A model generated the notes under the pieces. The model made no database searches. It was given only the letters and a program-made list of their open reading frames with translations, and had not been told where the DNA came from. From positions 441,001 through 505,000 of the forward strand of contig BSBK01000765.1 of NCBI GenBank assembly GCA_027943335.1: a stretch of DNA of 64,000 nucleotides, read 5' to 3'. Below are positions 47,901 to 59,281 of this stretch, piece after piece; position 1 is the first letter of the stretch; each line of letters starts with the position of its first letter. The translations under genes were made by a program, and so were the position numbers. Origin of the DNA: Chamaecyparis obtusa (lineage: Eukaryota > Streptophyta > Pinopsida > Cupressales > Cupressaceae).

Positions 47901-49443
47901 ATTTGAAATGGGTTGAGTTTTTGCAGAGTTATACATTTGTTTTGAAACAAAAAAGTGGAAAGTCTAACAGGGTTGCCGATGTACTTAGCAGAAGGCAACT
48001 ATTGCTGACAGAGATGCAGATTGAGGTGCTTGGGTTCAAGGAACTCAAGAATTTGTATCCAGAGGATCCTGATTTTAGTGAAGCTTGGAAAGTTTGTAAA
48101 GAACTTGTTACTCTAGACGGGATGAAATGGCTAGATTTTATCATCCAAGATGATATGCTATTCAGAGGGAGTCAATTATGCATTCCACGAAGTTCTATGA
48201 GGGAGAATCTCATCAAGGAGAAGCATAGCGGAGGATTGGCTGGACATTTTGGTCATGATAAAACCCTTGCTTTGGTTAGTGAGAATTATTATTGGCCATA
48301 GTTGTAGCAAGATGTCAAGAAGTTTGTACAGAGTTGCAGAGTATATCAGATGGCGAAAGGAGTGAAGTAGAATACAAGGTTGTATCAGCCATTACCTATA
48401 CCAGAGAAGCCTTGGGAGGATATCGATATGGACTTTGATTCAATTTTTGTGGTGGTTGATAGATTTTCAAAGATGGCACATTTTATTCCCTGCAAGAAGA
48501 CTAATGATGTTGTTCATATAGTAGAATTGTTTTTTAGAGAAGTAGTGAGACTAATGGTTTGCCAAAGACCATAGTTTTAGATAGAGAGACTAAGTTCATT
48601 GGATATTTTTGGCATACATTATGGAAGAAGTTGAAGATAGATTTGAAGTTTAGTTCATCACATCATCCACAAACTGATGGACAGACAAAGGTGGTGAATA
48701 GGAGTTTGGAAAATTTGTTGAGATGTTTGGTTGGAGATAAGCCAATAGGATGGGATTTGATTTTACCATAGGCATAATTTTCATATAATAATTCTGTCAA
48801 AAGGAGCACTGGTAAATCACCATTCTAGATTGTATATGGGAGTAGTCCCAGAAATGCATCTGAGTTGAGAAAGATAGATAAAGGAGAAATAAGTAGTGCT
48901 GAAGCTGAGGATTTTGCAGAACATTTGAAGAACATCCATGAGGAGGTGAGGAAGCATATTACCAAGATGAATGTGCAGTATAAGGCTAAGGAAGATGATA
49001 AAAGGAGGCATAAGGAATTTCAAGTTGGAGATGAAGTCATGGTTCATTTGTGGAAGGAGTGATTTCTAGTTGGTACATATAACAAGTTGAAAATGAAGAA
49101 GTTTGGGCCATGTAAGATACTGAAGAAGCATGATTCAAAAAATGCATATGAGGTAGAATTGTCTACTGAGCTAAATATTTCACTAGTGTTTAACATTTTA
49201 GATTTGATAGAGTATCATGAAGGAGGTGTTGAAGATGAGGTTACAACAACACAATGGAGTATTCCAGCAACCAGTTCAGATATCAAGGAGATTGAAGACA
49301 TACTGGATAGTCATGTTGGTAGAAGCACAAGGAACAGGACATATGAAGAGTATTTGGTCAAATGGAAATGATGACCTATTGAAGATTCATCATGGTTAAC
49401 AAAGGAGGAGGTTAACCATCTTGGTTTTCCTCTGCACACCTGA
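44966..49443 (+). pseudogene. gag-pol: Chromovirus gag-pol (decayed)
   Basis: Starts at ATG 44966. Gag: acidic linker, then DRVKFVKAKLKGHAKIWW and a zinc knuckle CFHYGEEGHRAFEC with the second Cys changed to Tyr. Protease: DVIIDSGSIDNLV (about 46170). Reverse transcriptase: MPFGLTNAPSTFMQLMN and YLDD (about 47215). RNase H: VDCDASGTTIGAV and YTDHQALQYL. Integrase: GHFGHDKT zinc region, [13 protein letters not shown] and HHPQTDGQTKVVN. Chromodomain: IEDILDSHVGRSTRNRTYEEYLVKWK then PIEDSSWLTKEEV. The frame is constant to about 48555, then shifts once (at the MVCQRP / MPKTIV overlap). Integrase lacks about 11 codons between WEDIDMDF and DSIFVVV compared with family members. Many nonsense substitutions are present (for example GYH*I*IREGDEW near 47049). 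Copies itself through RNA; the chromodomain is thought to steer insertion to chromatin marks. Confidence 0.9.
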
Positions 49444-49481
49444 GTCATGATGGGGTCACTTCTTAAATTACCCTGGGTGTC

Positions 49482-50334
49482 TGATGCAGGAGCATCCTGG
49501 GTGTAAGAGCAATCTTGCATCACCCAAAAATATTTTTGTTTTTGTATTCAATAAGGGCTATCTTGTACAGCACTGCTATTTATGTAAACTTTCTATTTTT
49601 AGTAAGTTGGTCTTATGATCTCGAAATGTTCTAATTTTACATGTGGAGGTTCATCTAAGTCATATTAGCCTACCAGCAAAGTTTCATGGCTAGATCAGGT
49701 CTAGTTTTCAAGATATTGAAGATTTTTGGTATTGGTAGTAGGGTACAGAAACTTTGAACTTAGTTTTCAAGGCTTTAGAGGCCCTAGGTGAGGTCAAAAA
49801 TTTGGGTGACAAGTGCTTGCACCGGTCAAGCCTGTAGAGTGCTTCATGGCATTTCAAAAATGGGGTTATAATAGTCAATCGGATTAACTAGTGATGACTT
49901 ATGGTCTTCGAAAGTCAGGCCACCTAAAATGGTGGAAAATAATTTTCATTCAAAATTTCTATTCAGGTTTCAAAAGTTATTTTGAGCCGACTTTGATGTA
50001 ATAAATTGAAAAATAAAATAATTCTAATTTTGGTCAGCCCTTAGGGCTAAATTTCTGGAACCTTCTCAAGCAGTGGAAAATGCCTATATAATGAAGGCCC
50101 GTAGCGTTGTCTAGGGTAGTTCAGGGTAGTAGATTTGGGTATTGATTCGAGGCTTTGTCCTACAGAATATTGTAAGGGAATGCCCATGTGGCTTTGGATA
50201 TTGTAATTCTAAAAGTTTGTAATTCCACATTTGTGGAGATAATAAGAAGCCAATTTTTTGTTCTTGCATATTGTTGTTGTTGTTTCTCTATTTATGTTAT
50301 GTGTTTGTGGTATTAAGGGGAGCACCCTTCATCA
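49482..50334 (+). repeat. 3' LTR of the chromovirus
   Basis: Near-identical to 44019-44870, preceded by GTCATGATGGGGTCAC, a poor purine tract. Followed by target duplication ATATA (50335-50339). Confidence 0.9.
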
Positions 50335-53300
50335 ATATACATGCCAAATATTCTTTAGTACTCACATAGTCCAAGTTGACTTCTTTCTCTACCACTTTCT
50401 CTCTGAGGAAGTGATACTTGATCTCAATGTGTTTTGTCTTTGCATGCATCACAAGGTTCTTTGACATATTGATAGTGCTAGTGTTATCATAGTGAATAAT
50501 AATAGGATAATCAATCTGAATTCCAAAATATTTTATCATTTTCTTGATCCAAACAATTGTAGAAAAATTCAAGGCTGCTACAACATACTCTGCTTCTACT
50601 GTTGACTGAGAAATATAATTTTGTTTCTTTCTTGTCCAAGTGACAAGTCTATCACCAAGAAACACTGCTCCACCTGAAGTACTTTTTCTGTCATCAACAT
50701 AGCCTGCCTGATCTACATCCATGTACACATAAAGCTCAACATTTTCTAAATTAGGATACCATAGACCATAATCTATAGTGCCTTACAAGTATCTAAATAT
50801 TCTCTTTACTGGCATGAGGTGACTTTGTTTAGGCTCTATTGCAAATCTTCCAACTATACCAACTGCATTGGAAATGTCAGGTCTAGTTTGAGTAAGATAA
50901 ATGAGTTTACCAATCATAGACTTATACAATATTATATTAACTGCTAGTGAGTCATCTTCCTTTGTAATCTTGCATCTAGTAATCATAGGGGTTCCTACTA
51001 GCTTGCAATCATCCATCTTGAATTTCTTCAGTATCTCTTTCACATACTTTGTTTGATTAATGAAAATCCCTTTTTCTGTCTGCTGCACATTTAATCCCAA
51101 AAAGTACTTGATAGGACTAATCATACTCATCTCAAACTCATTCTACATTTCTTTGGAAAATTTAGCACTGAGTTTGTCATTACCTCCAAAGATAATGTCA
51201 TCAACAAATATAGCTACAAGTAATAAACCTTCAGATGTCTCTCTAATGAATAGATTACAATCTTCTGCTCCTTTCTTGAATCTAATCTTTGTTAAGTATC
51301 CATCTAGTCTTTCATACCATGCTCTAGGGGATTTCTTAAGTCCACAGAGGGCCTTCTTCAATCTGCATACCATATTAGGTATGTCTGATAAGGTGAATCC
51401 TTCAGGCTACTCAATGTATACTTCTTTTAAGTCTCCATTCAAGAATGCTGATTTGGCATCCATTTGATAAAATTTGAAGTTTTTAACTGCAACATAAGCT
51501 AAAAAAAACTTAATAGCTTCTAATCTACTCATAGGTGAAAATCTATCTGAATAATCAATGCCTTCTCTTTGTGCATATCCCTTACATACTAATCTTTCTT
51601 TATTTCTTACTATTTTACAATCTTTATTCATCTTGTTTCTGAATATCCACTTTGTTCAAATCACATTCTTATCACTAGGTCTTGGGACTAGTTCTGAAGT
51701 GTCATTCCTAATTATCTGATCAAGTTCTTATTTCATAGCATCATGCCAATCTGAATCCTTACAAGCATCTTCAACACTTAAAGGTTCAATCTGAGATAGT
51801 AAACATACCACATCATTGCTAGCTGAGTTCTTTGCTTGTGATCTTGTTAAGACTTTGCTGCTTTGATCTCCAATGATTTCTTTCTTGGAATGATTTTTTG
51901 ATGTAAACTTTGGAACTTTAGGTGATGCTGACTCATTAGCCTTAGGAGTACCTACTTCACTTGTCTTAGGGTCATTGAACAACACATCAATGTTGTCAAA
52001 CATTTCCTTAATAACTGTCTCACTAGTGGAGGGTCTAGGTTCTTCTTCAATCATGGGTGAGTAATCATGATATCTTTCTTGAACCATAAACTTTTCATCA
52101 ATCTTTACATGAGCACTTTCAATGATCTTTTTCAATCTTAAATTGAAACATCTATAAACTTTACTTTTAGTAGAGTAACCAAGAAAAATACCTTGATCAC
52201 TTCTTGCATCAAACTTCCCTACTCCTTCATCCCTCTTGATGTAGCACTTGCTTCCAAAGATTCTAAAGTATTTTATAGTGGGAACATTACCAAACCATAG
52301 CTCATAAGGTGTTTTGTTAGCACCAGGGCTTAACTGAATTCTATTGATTGTATAGACTGCTGTATTGACCGCATCTCTCCAATAGGTGTGTGCAACTTTT
52401 CCTTCGATCATAATGGTGTGCGCTGTATCAAGAATGATCCTATTCCTTCTCTCTCCAATTCCATTCTACTGAGGTGTTCTAGGTGCACTTAACTATCTCT
52501 TTATGCCATGTTCTACATAGTACTCAGAATTTTTCAAAGGTGAATTATCCTCCTCTATCCAATCTCAAACATTTTATCTTTAATCCAAATTCATTCTCAA
52601 CCTTAGCTTTGAATATTTTGAACTTCTCAAAAGCTTTTGACTTATCTTTTAAGAATGTAACCCACATCATCCTAGTATAACCATCAACAAAAAAAATAAA
52701 ATACCTTTCACCATAGTATGATCTTGTTTGAGTTGGTCCACATAGGTCTGTATGAATCAGATCCAACTTGTTCTCTACTGAATCCTGCTTGCTCCTAAAT
52801 TAATTTCTCATCACACATTCCATGCATATAGTATCAACTGGCTTTGCTATGCTAGGTAGATCTCTTACTACTTTAACATTTCTTATCTTTACTATGTTAT
52901 CAAAATTGATATGACATAGTCTTTTATGCCACAACCAACTGTCATCAACTTTAGCAACAAAACAACTTGCTTATAAATTGATTTGAAAATCATTACCACT
53001 TGTCTTTGTGCCTGATGCAATCATAACACCATCTTTGTTTTTAATGATGCATTTTTCATCTTTGAACTCCAACTAATAGCCTTTACCAAGTAACTATCCA
53101 ACATTGAGAAGGTTATGTTTCAAACCATCAACACAAAGAACATCATCAGTACTATTCTTTCCATCCAAATTGATGGCTCCTCTACCAACTATAGGTTTAG
53201 GAGTGTTGTCTCAAAATCTGACCATACCTCCACTGTATTTTTCCAAATGAACAAACCTTCCTTTATCACTTGTCATGTGATGTGAACAACCACTGTCTAT

Positions 53301-54348
53301 AATCTAGTCTATTCTTATATCTACTTGGGAAATCAATGCTAGCTCTTGATTCACTTTCTCATTTTTAGGAACTGACTTAATATTTGTTTTGTCTACAATA
53401 GCAATGAATCCAATTTATTCTTCACCCAATTCTTCATCTGAGACTCCATCTCTAGCATAGTAGCATTCCTTAGAATAATTAGGCTTATAATCCTTTTTGA
53501 ACTTTCTAGCTCTAGTGGGACACTTAGATGCAAAGTGACCAATCTTATTACATGAAAAGCACTTAAATGGTAATTGACCTTCATATTTTCCTTTTCCTTT
53601 CTTTTCTCTTTTGGAAATCATAGCAATAAAATCATCTAGTATTTTATCTTCATCATCATCATCAAAATTACCAAAAGTGTTTGCAAATTTCTTACCATGA
53701 ACTGTTGCTTTGAAGGCTGTCTCACTCTTTGGTTCTGTCTTCAATCTTGAAATCTCAAAAGCTAAGATTTTCTTGATCAAGGTCTCTCTTGAAATTTGAT
53801 GTAAGCTGCATGGTCTCATCAAGGATGTTGATCTTGCTTTCATATTCTGGAGTAAGAGTAGTCATCAACTTGTCCATAATGTCTTCCTCAAAAATCTCTC
53901 CACCATTGTTCCTAATTCTAGCAACTGCTTCTTTAATCCTCTGATTGTAAGCTCTGATATTTTCTTCAGGTAAAATCTCTAATGCATTGTATCTTTTCTT
54001 CCATGTCTTACTACACGCATCCTTTGCTTGTTTGTCTCCTTCAAAAATTTCTTCAAGGTGCTTCCAAATTTTATGGGATGTATCTATCTTTTTTACTTTT
54101 GAAAATTCACTATTAGATAGGATGCTTATAAGGGCTTCTTTAGCAATAGCATTCTGATGAAACAATTCCTTTTGAGCATCAGTAGCATCATCTTTTGCAA
54201 GGTCTTCTAATGTAGGAATCTTGGCTGCTTGGATGGTTACATTAAAAACTTTAAAAGCAATGCACTACAAATGGGTCACCATCTTGTTCGTCCAATCAAG
54301 ATAATTCTCTCCATCGAACTTAGGACTTTCTTTCCTGAAGTATGCCAT
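50335..54348 (-). pseudogene. gag-pol: Copia gag-pol, main body (decayed)
   Basis: Begins at ATG 54348 (MAYFRKESPKFDGENYLDW, a typical copia gag start). Gag core MDKLMTTLTPEYESKI; frameshift near 53760-53840; intact zinc knuckle CFSCNKIGHFASKC (about 53560-53518). Protease WIIDSGCSHHMT (about 53310). Integrase: WLWHKRLCHINFDNI, DLIHTDLCGP, VDGYTRMMWV, with GIGERRNR after a broken stretch at 52480-52545. Reverse transcriptase: [35 protein letters not shown] and FVDDIIFGG (about 51200). RNase H: DVDQAGYVDDRKSTSGG, SQSTVEAEYVVAA, HAKTKHIEIKYHFLRE; cut by the gypsy insertion just after STKEYLACI and completed at 44018-43934. Order integrase before reverse transcriptase marks it as copia. Mostly nonsense substitutions plus a few frameshifts. 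Confidence 0.9.
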
Positions 54349-54392
54349 CTGATTAACCTCAAGCTATTAAAATTTCTCTCTGAGGCACTTGG

Positions 54393-54405
54393 CTCTAATA
54401 CCAAT
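54393..54405 (-). other. Copia primer binding site
   Basis: On the minus strand TGGTATTAGAGCC directly follows the 5' LTR end, complementary in style to the 3' end of initiator tRNA-Met. Confidence 0.8.
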
Positions 54406-55712
54406 TGTTAGGAATAGTCCCAAGAGATAACTGAGAGGGGGGGGGGGGTGAATCAGTTATCTACAAGTTTCAATTCTTTATCCAATTAAGTATACTTAAA
54501 CATAAAGCATAAATACAATGAAAGAAAACTTGAACACAACACCAATATTTTGGTTATGGGGAAACCCAAATAGGTAAAAACCCCGGTGGGACTTGATACC
54601 CACTAGTATTCTGTACTAGTATATAATGATCCTTGCTAGAATATCATTTACCCTGTTAGGAGTAGCTTTACAATATATTAAGTATAGTAGACTTGGTTAA
54701 GGGTCAGACCCTGTTAGGAGTATTTTAAAATTGTCCATGTTAGGGGAGAGGACACACTATCCAAGAGCTCACTGGTCAAATGGGTGAAGGCTACAACCTT
54801 CTAAATAATAGATACACACTATATCTGGATCTTAGTGAACTGCACTTTGACCTACTATCTGGATTAGTTCTAATGAATAGCACACATACTCTACTTGGTC
54901 ACATAGACCTTCTTCTGATGGTTCAACACTTCACACACTCTATTGTGCTCTACTTAATCAACCATGAACCACACTCAAGCAATCACAAATGACTACCTAT
55001 AAATATCTTTCCTCCAAATGATGTAATCAAGTCAGCCTGTTAGAACCACCTTAAAATCATATTAGAGAAACCATAATAAACTCCAACAAACATTATGTCA
55101 GCTCTATTATGCATGCAACTTATTCTGGGACCTGTCTAGTAAAATAATTGTAGACACATGCCACACACTGTCGGCTCTACAAAAACAACTAGAACTTTCT
55201 CTGTAAGCTGAATTAACTTATGCACTCTTAACCAAACATCAATAACACTTCTCCAATCTTAACTCCAAGGGTGCGTATCCGCAAGATAGGCGCAACACAA
55301 GAAACAATAAAATCTCTGTCGACTCTTCTGAATAAACATAGGAAACTACTACTGGTGAATAGCAATTGCATAACTTCACTTGCATTCATCATTAGACTAT
55401 GTGTTCATAAATGAAACATCACTAACATGTCTTCAACATATATCCTAGGGTGCATGCCCATAAGATAACTGTATGGACAACCATACACAGAACACTACCT
55501 ATAACTCTATTAGGAACATTGCTGACACAAGCTACTATATAACTATTTGTACTTATAGTTAACCTCTATGCCAATGATATCATGATGATATCATGTCCAT
55601 GCATCATATACTAAAGGCTTAATGCATAAGACTTCCATGCATGCTACTTTCCATATGTTGTCATCAATGACAAACATACAATCAGTACTAGCTTGTTGGC
55701 AAATCTCCAACA
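54406..55712 (-). repeat. 5' LTR of the copia element
   Basis: Pairs with 42268-43572; the G tract is at about 54438-54450. Confidence 0.9.
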
Positions 55713-56574
55713 ATACTATGGCTTGCAAAATTAAATAGAGTATTTTGGGATGCATACATGATTTAGTTAAGATTGCATAAGTTTTGGTTAGTAGATCTAT
55801 GAGATACAGTGTTCGGAAGGTATGCGAAGATAGTAAAAAATGTAACAAGGTATATGAACTGTTGCAAAGATTAAGGAAGGTAAAGTAAATATGGTAATGT
55901 GCTAAGATAGGAGAATAAATCATATTTCCAACTCTTTGGTATTGTAATAGCGTTGACTCCAGAAATGACATTTGCATGAGTTATTGTTATGTTTTTATGA
56001 TAATTGTGAAGCTGACTGGAAGGCTGATTTTGTATAAGTATAGATTGATTTTGAGAAATTGAAAAAAAAACTTATGAATGATGGAGTAAGTTTTCAAATG
56101 AAAGAGTAGAGATTAGATGTGAGATCAATAAGAGGTTGAGCTATAACTAAAACTATCTAAGCAAGATAAGTTCTTGTATTGTTCCCTTTTTGAAAACTCA
56201 TTTTGAGATAATTATTAATTGTAAGAGCAGTTGCTCACCACCTTTAACCAGATGTTTTGTATACCCCTAATAGGGTTTTTTTATTCCTCTAAAAAGGAAA
56301 TGTACTATGTAACAATCAGATCCTAATAGTGCTAGATCTCCTAATAGGGATATTATATTTTAGTGCATACTTGTGGATTTCATCCCCATCGGGCTTTTCC
56401 CTTTGACTAGGGTTTCCTTGAGAAAAAATCATGGTGTAATGAGTAATGTGTTATACTTATATGTTTTTTTCATATCTACATTACTTAGAATTGTTTATAA
56501 TTATTTAAAATGGAAATGATCAAAGAACTGTAATACTCATTCACCACCCCTCTCAGTATTACCTAATTCTAACA
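55713..56574 (+). mobile_element. Probable 5' LTR of another LTR retrotransposon
   Basis: The segment ends CCTAATTCTAACA at 56574 and is followed by ATTCGTATCAGAG, a one-base variant of the usual ATTGGTATCAGAG primer site. An LTR ending there is therefore likely. Its left border was not found; it may be truncated by the copia element. A PTGTT-like start was not identified. Confidence 0.5.
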
Positions 56575-56633
56575 ATTCGTATCAGAGTTGTTGGCCCTTA
56601 GAGAGAAAGCCTAACAACTTAAGGGAGATCTAA

Positions 56634-57723
56634 ATGGATTTAGGAGTCATACAAGAGAACTTTGAAGCCACAATTAAAGATTTGGATAAAATGAAAGCTG
56701 AGAATGGTTAACTAAAGTTTAAATTAAGAAGAGCAAAAGGTTTAATGAGGAAACTAAAAGAATAGCTTGAGATTGCAAAGAGTCAGAGGCAAGACCTTAT
56801 GGAGAAGATCAAAGAAGATTCAAACAATGAAACATCAGATAAAATAAAGAAGCTTGAGAAAGAAAAAGAACAAATCAATCTTTTGATGCTTAAAGAAATT
56901 CAAAACAAAGTTGAAGAATCACTAAAAGAGTCTAACAAGAAAATAAGTGAAATGAAGACTGAACTGGACCAATACAAAGATAAATATTAGGAATTGGAAA
57001 AATATAATCAAATCATTAAAGGTGAACTCACTCAAGAAAAACTTCACATTGAAAAGCTACACATGAGCAGTGACAAGATTGTTGAACAAAGAGAAAGACA
57101 AAATCCTAAAGGAGATATGTCTAGAGTTGGATTCAATGAAGCAAAAAGTTCAAAAAACCAAGAAGAATCAAATAAGGAAAAGACTGGAGAAAGCCCTACC
57201 CATGAGGAGAGACCTACTCATGAAGAACCCAGAGATCAATTTAGACCCTTCAGAGGTAGATGTTTCAAATGCATCACATGAAAAGAGATTGTAAAAGTAA
57301 AGGTAACTCTAAGCCCTTTACCAGCAACCATTTTAATTGCTATGGATATGGACACAAGAAGGAAGATTACAGAAAACCTGATCAGTCTAGGTACAAGAAA
57401 GACTATATCAGGGAAGAAACAACAACCAAAATCACATGTAAAAAATGTAATAACTTCAGGCATACAGCAAGGTATTGCAAACTAAAAACTAATGAAGATA
57501 GAAGGAAACCACCTACTTGTTACAAATGTAATAATCTAGGTCACATTGTGAAGTTTTGCAGATATAATGGATAAGACAATAGAACAAGACCAAGAAGACC
57601 TAGTGAACCAAGAGGACCACCTCTTGTGGTTATAAATAAAAATGTTAGTGATAGTGGTAAGAGTCTTGATGAGTACATAGAATATTTTGGGAGTCATTTC
57701 AAGAAATCAGAGAGCAAGTAGGA
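56634..57723 (+). pseudogene. Coiled-coil gag-like protein with several zinc knuckles
   Basis: From ATG 56634 (MDLGVIQENFEATIKDLDKMK) about 160 residues form a charged coiled coil (KIKKLEKEKEQINLLMLKE, MKTELDQYKDKY). A frameshift near 57260-57281 moves to a frame with CCHC-like knuckles: CFKC/HHMKRDC across the shift, CYGYGHKKEDY (degenerate), CKKCNNFRHTARYC and CYKCNNLGHIVKFC (both intact). Zinc knuckles of this kind bind RNA in gag proteins. It lies 60 bp after a primer site, as expected for gag. Stops at 56709, 56764, 56988 and 57572. Not obviously copia or gypsy; no protease seen downstream. Confidence 0.65.
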
Positions 57724-58290
57724 TGACCAGATATGGAAGGTGAAAGTTTTAAACAAAGAACTGGTTCAGGGAGAGATAGTAGATGATACCATGTCTTCGC
57801 ATGATGAGTTCTTTGAGGCATTGACCTAAATGGACACATGACCTTATGGGGAGCATTGGATATAGTAATCAAAAAATATCTAGCCCCTATATATGTGGAG
57901 TAATCTCATGCAAGATTAAGAATGAGGAATACAGACACTGTGGAGTCTACGGATGAGAGCGCAACACTTGGAGACTTATCTTCTGTGTTCACATGTTTTG
58001 TATCATCTAGACAACATGCAAAGGTGAGCTAATAGTATTTATTATACAAACTCATCTTGCAAAGGATAAAATGACTTAAAGGATCTCAAATCTACACCAT
58101 TTGTTGATCAATGACTAAGGAGAGCATAAGTTTGAAAGCAAAGCACTAATCTAGCAAAGATATCTCATGTCCACATGAAGAAAATCATTGGATTCAAGTG
58201 CTTAAGGTATTTAGATCTATTCATCCACAAAAATCATGGATGCCCTAGTAATATATGATGTTGTAGATAGACCTAGGTATAAGTTCAAGA
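57724..58290 (+). other. Decayed interior of the same retroelement
   Basis: Fragmentary plus-strand coding (for example VIYDVVDRPRYKFKRHPYKS near 58250) between the zinc-knuckle gag and the next coding block. No domain was recognised. Confidence 0.35.
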
Positions 58291-58299
58291 GGCATCCAT

Positions 58300-59281
58300 A
58301 CAAATCATGTGAGGATGATCCAGAGGGAGCATTTTATCAAACTCACGTAGGTGGCTGCATGTAGAAGATATTAGGGCTTACATAAATTACAAGTATGATA
58401 TTATTGGGGAGGTTAATATCTATAGTGAATTACATGGTATGGTTGAAGTAAATGGAACCATGGTATAAGAGTTCAAACATCTGCAAGATCAATCTATCCT
58501 AAAGTTAACCCTACTCACTGTGTTCATGGAAACCGAATGGTTTAAGATTATTATTAGTAGAGTACATGACCAATTATTATGGATTGGTGATCAGAATGTA
58601 AAAATATGTGCACAATTGATACATGAGATCACAGAACTAGATAATGAAGGAGCCCTACCTGTGCATGAGAAGAACCTAATAAATCTAGCTGAAACCCTAA
58701 CTAATTCCAAGTGGGACAAGAAAGAAATGAGAGTAAATGATATTTATCTACAAGATGTTAGGTTAGTAGAAATTTTTCTAGTGTATAAATTGTTTTACAG
58801 TAGAAGGCTTAAATCTACTGGACTCATCATGATGGCATACAGAATGGTAAAAGAGAATAAGAAGTATAATTTTAGCAAAATTCTAGCTCAAAACTTCATT
58901 GAGAATGTGAAATCCATAAAGAAGGATAAATCTAAGGCATTTAGGTTTGGCTCATTATTGATTCACATGTACATTCACATTATCCACAACTTTCATGGTA
59001 TGCATCCTAGAGCATGGAAAGTCAATGAATCCACTGGATTCTAATTCTTAGAATACTATAGAAGACAAGAAATATTGGGTAGACGGAGAGTTATTTGGGA
59101 TGATCAAGATAATGTAGAGGCGGATGAAAGGAAGATACAAGATTCATGAAAGTCTAGCATAAAAGTATCAAGACACCATCTATTTCATGGTTGAAATTGA
59201 TTGTGTTTGCTTTGAGGAAGTTGAGCCAAGACCTAAGTGGTGCTATCTTATGGGATATGAGGTAAGTGCTAAAGTACTATC
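58300..59281 (+). pseudogene. Unrecognised retroelement-associated protein, truncated
   Basis: A plus-strand frame reads SRRWLHVEDIRAYINYKYD, then (after a stop near 58467) ETEWFKIIISRVHDQLLWIG, IHEITELDNEGALPVHEKN, LTNSKWDKKEMRVNDIYLQD and DKSKAFRFGSLLIHM, with a stop at 59042 and coding resuming as CVCFEEVEPRPKWCYLMGYE to 59281. The sequence is well conserved as protein but I know no named domain. By position it belongs to the gag side of the LTR element starting near 56574. It is cut at 59282 by the terminus (TGTTGGGACTTCCC) of the next retroelement. Confidence 0.5.

Larger units (their letters stand above)
44019..50334 (+). mobile_element. Chromodomain Ty3/gypsy element (chromovirus), full length
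   Basis: LTRs at 44019-44870 and 49482-50334 start TGATGCAGGAGCATCC and end near CCCTTCATCA. The primer site TGGTATCAGAG is at 44873. A perfect 5-bp direct repeat ATATA flanks the element (44014-44018 and 50335-50339). One gag-pol frame (44966-49443) has the order gag, protease, reverse transcriptase, RNase H, integrase, chromodomain, which defines a plant chromovirus. It is inserted in the opposite orientation in the RNase H region of the copia element and is therefore younger than it. Confidence 0.95.
42268..55712 (-). mobile_element. Ty1/copia element (minus strand), full length, interrupted by a gypsy element
   Basis: LTRs of about 1.3 kb at 54406-55712 (5') and 42268-43572 (3'), starting TGTTGGAGATTT and ending CCTAACA on the minus strand. 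The primer site TGGTATTAGAGC lies just inside the 5' LTR (54393-54404) and the purine tract AAAGGGGGAGAT just inside the 3' LTR (43573-43584). The gag-pol frame runs from 54348 to 43934 with the gypsy element inside it. Without that insertion the element is about 7.1 kb. The 5-bp flanks (GAACA and ATACT) do not match, so no target duplication is visible. Confidence 0.9.

Noticed and set aside
47735..48144. Minus-strand frames in the gypsy pol region
   Set aside because: Antisense shadows of RNase H coding sequence.
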